From positions 434,001 to 498,000 of the forward strand of contig JAKTNV010000017.1 in assembly GCA_022747635.1 (NCBI GenBank): 64,000 bases of DNA, given 5' to 3'. Below the pieces are notes generated by a model. That model saw only the letters and a program-made list of their open reading frames with translations, was not told where the DNA came from and did not search any database. The position numbers and the translations under genes were made by a program. The stretch is from Hetaerina americana. Taxonomy: Eukaryota; Arthropoda; Insecta; Odonata; Calopterygidae. The number at the start of each line of letters is the position of its first letter. Position 1 is the stretch's first letter. This document shows positions 63,346 to 64,000 of the stretch, piece after piece.

Positions 63346-64000
63346 GAATTGTCGTCCTGTAATGAACATCATAAAAAGTCTTAAAAGAACAATGAATAAA
63401 TCGTAGTAGTATGTAACGCTTAAATAATATGGTTTCGAATGAAAATGGAGAAGGGAATTAGAGTGTGTAGTTGAGAAAGAATTCTGTCCCTAAAGAAAAA
63501 GGATGGTAACAATTAACCCATATTGATTTCATTTGGTGATGGTGCTCTTTTCCCTCATTGTTCCTATTTGCAGTACTGTATGTAGAGGAAAACCCTTCTG
63601 AATAATGTGGCAAAACACAAAAAATAATCACTTGTGTACTGTAATAATACAGTGAAATTACTCAAATTCTAAGATATAGAGCTCGAGTCAATTGAATAAT
63701 GTGGTATGTGGGGTGATCACTGGGTAGAGGTAAAAGTGATCCCTTAGAAGCCAGGGAAACATTTTTGATTTAATTTTGATGGAAATGGAATCTTCAACAC
63801 TCCATAGCTACTCAGTATGCTATGGATCCAATTTTCCTCACTTCTAATTCCTCCCAATAACATTATCTCTCTCTCAAACATGCCTGATAATTATTTATTT
63901 TCCATTCTTCCCCATACTAGCATCTCAAAAGCAACAACTTATGTTATCCCCTAACTTCAGTGACTAGTCTTGTGAGCTATACAATACTATGCTTCATATT

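Noticed and set aside
1..64000. CRISPR array, operon, riboswitch or prophage
   Set aside because: Spliced genes and transposon types show animal nuclear DNA; no regularly spaced repeats were seen.

Overview
This is nuclear DNA from an arthropod, most likely an insect. It is AT-rich and gene-poor, with small coding exons separated by kilobase-scale introns with GT/AG borders, and it carries many decayed mariner/Tc1 elements, APE-type non-LTR retrotransposons and tRNA-derived SINEs. The abundance of mariners and the large introns would suit a hemimetabolous insect (for example cockroach, termite or orthopteroid), but nothing in the window proves the order.

Layout. Positions 1-2914 hold the last two coding exons of a plus-strand gene whose C-terminus resembles Mediator subunit MED12, with SINE and LINE debris in the preceding intron. 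Positions 2915-13644 are its 3' flank plus gene-free sequence. A complete ten-exon sphingosine-1-phosphate lyase gene (Sply) runs on the minus strand from 27094 to 13645 (552 codons, PLP lysine at residue 340). It is head-to-head, 825 bp apart, with a complete eleven-exon lipase maturation factor gene (Lmf2-like, 665 codons) on the plus strand from 27920 to 41560.

The right half is organised by an old tandem segmental duplication that I can align by eye: unit 1 is about 30.2-48.4 kb and unit 2 about 48.4-63.0 kb. One breakpoint lies in Lmf2 intron 2 and the other in Pfdn1 intron 2. Unit 1 therefore keeps the whole Lmf2 and a 3'-truncated prefoldin-1 copy (exons 1-2, 47097-47408). Unit 2 has a 5'-truncated Lmf2 relic (exon 3 and a frameshifted exon 11; the middle exons are gone) and the 5' part of what looks like the genuine prefoldin subunit 1 gene (61711 to beyond the right edge). 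Because the two units are paralogous, later insertions can be dated against their empty sites: a 1271-bp mariner at 50287-51557 and a ribozyme-bearing element at about 48667-48867.

The most interesting non-genic signal is a family of short, palindrome-flanked elements with hammerhead-ribozyme cores (24154-24185, 48767-48791 and 57734-57766, plus a degenerate one near 45242-45273). Stem II varies by compensatory change between copies and stem III is a tiny self-complementary duplex. This is the pattern described for Penelope-like retroelements. Other points of structure are a nested stack (mariner invaded by a Jockey/CR1-like LINE and a ribozyme element), a 266-bp palindrome near the 3' end of that LINE, inverted SINEs with a perfect junction hairpin, a perfect 124-bp tandem duplication and a compact MITE.
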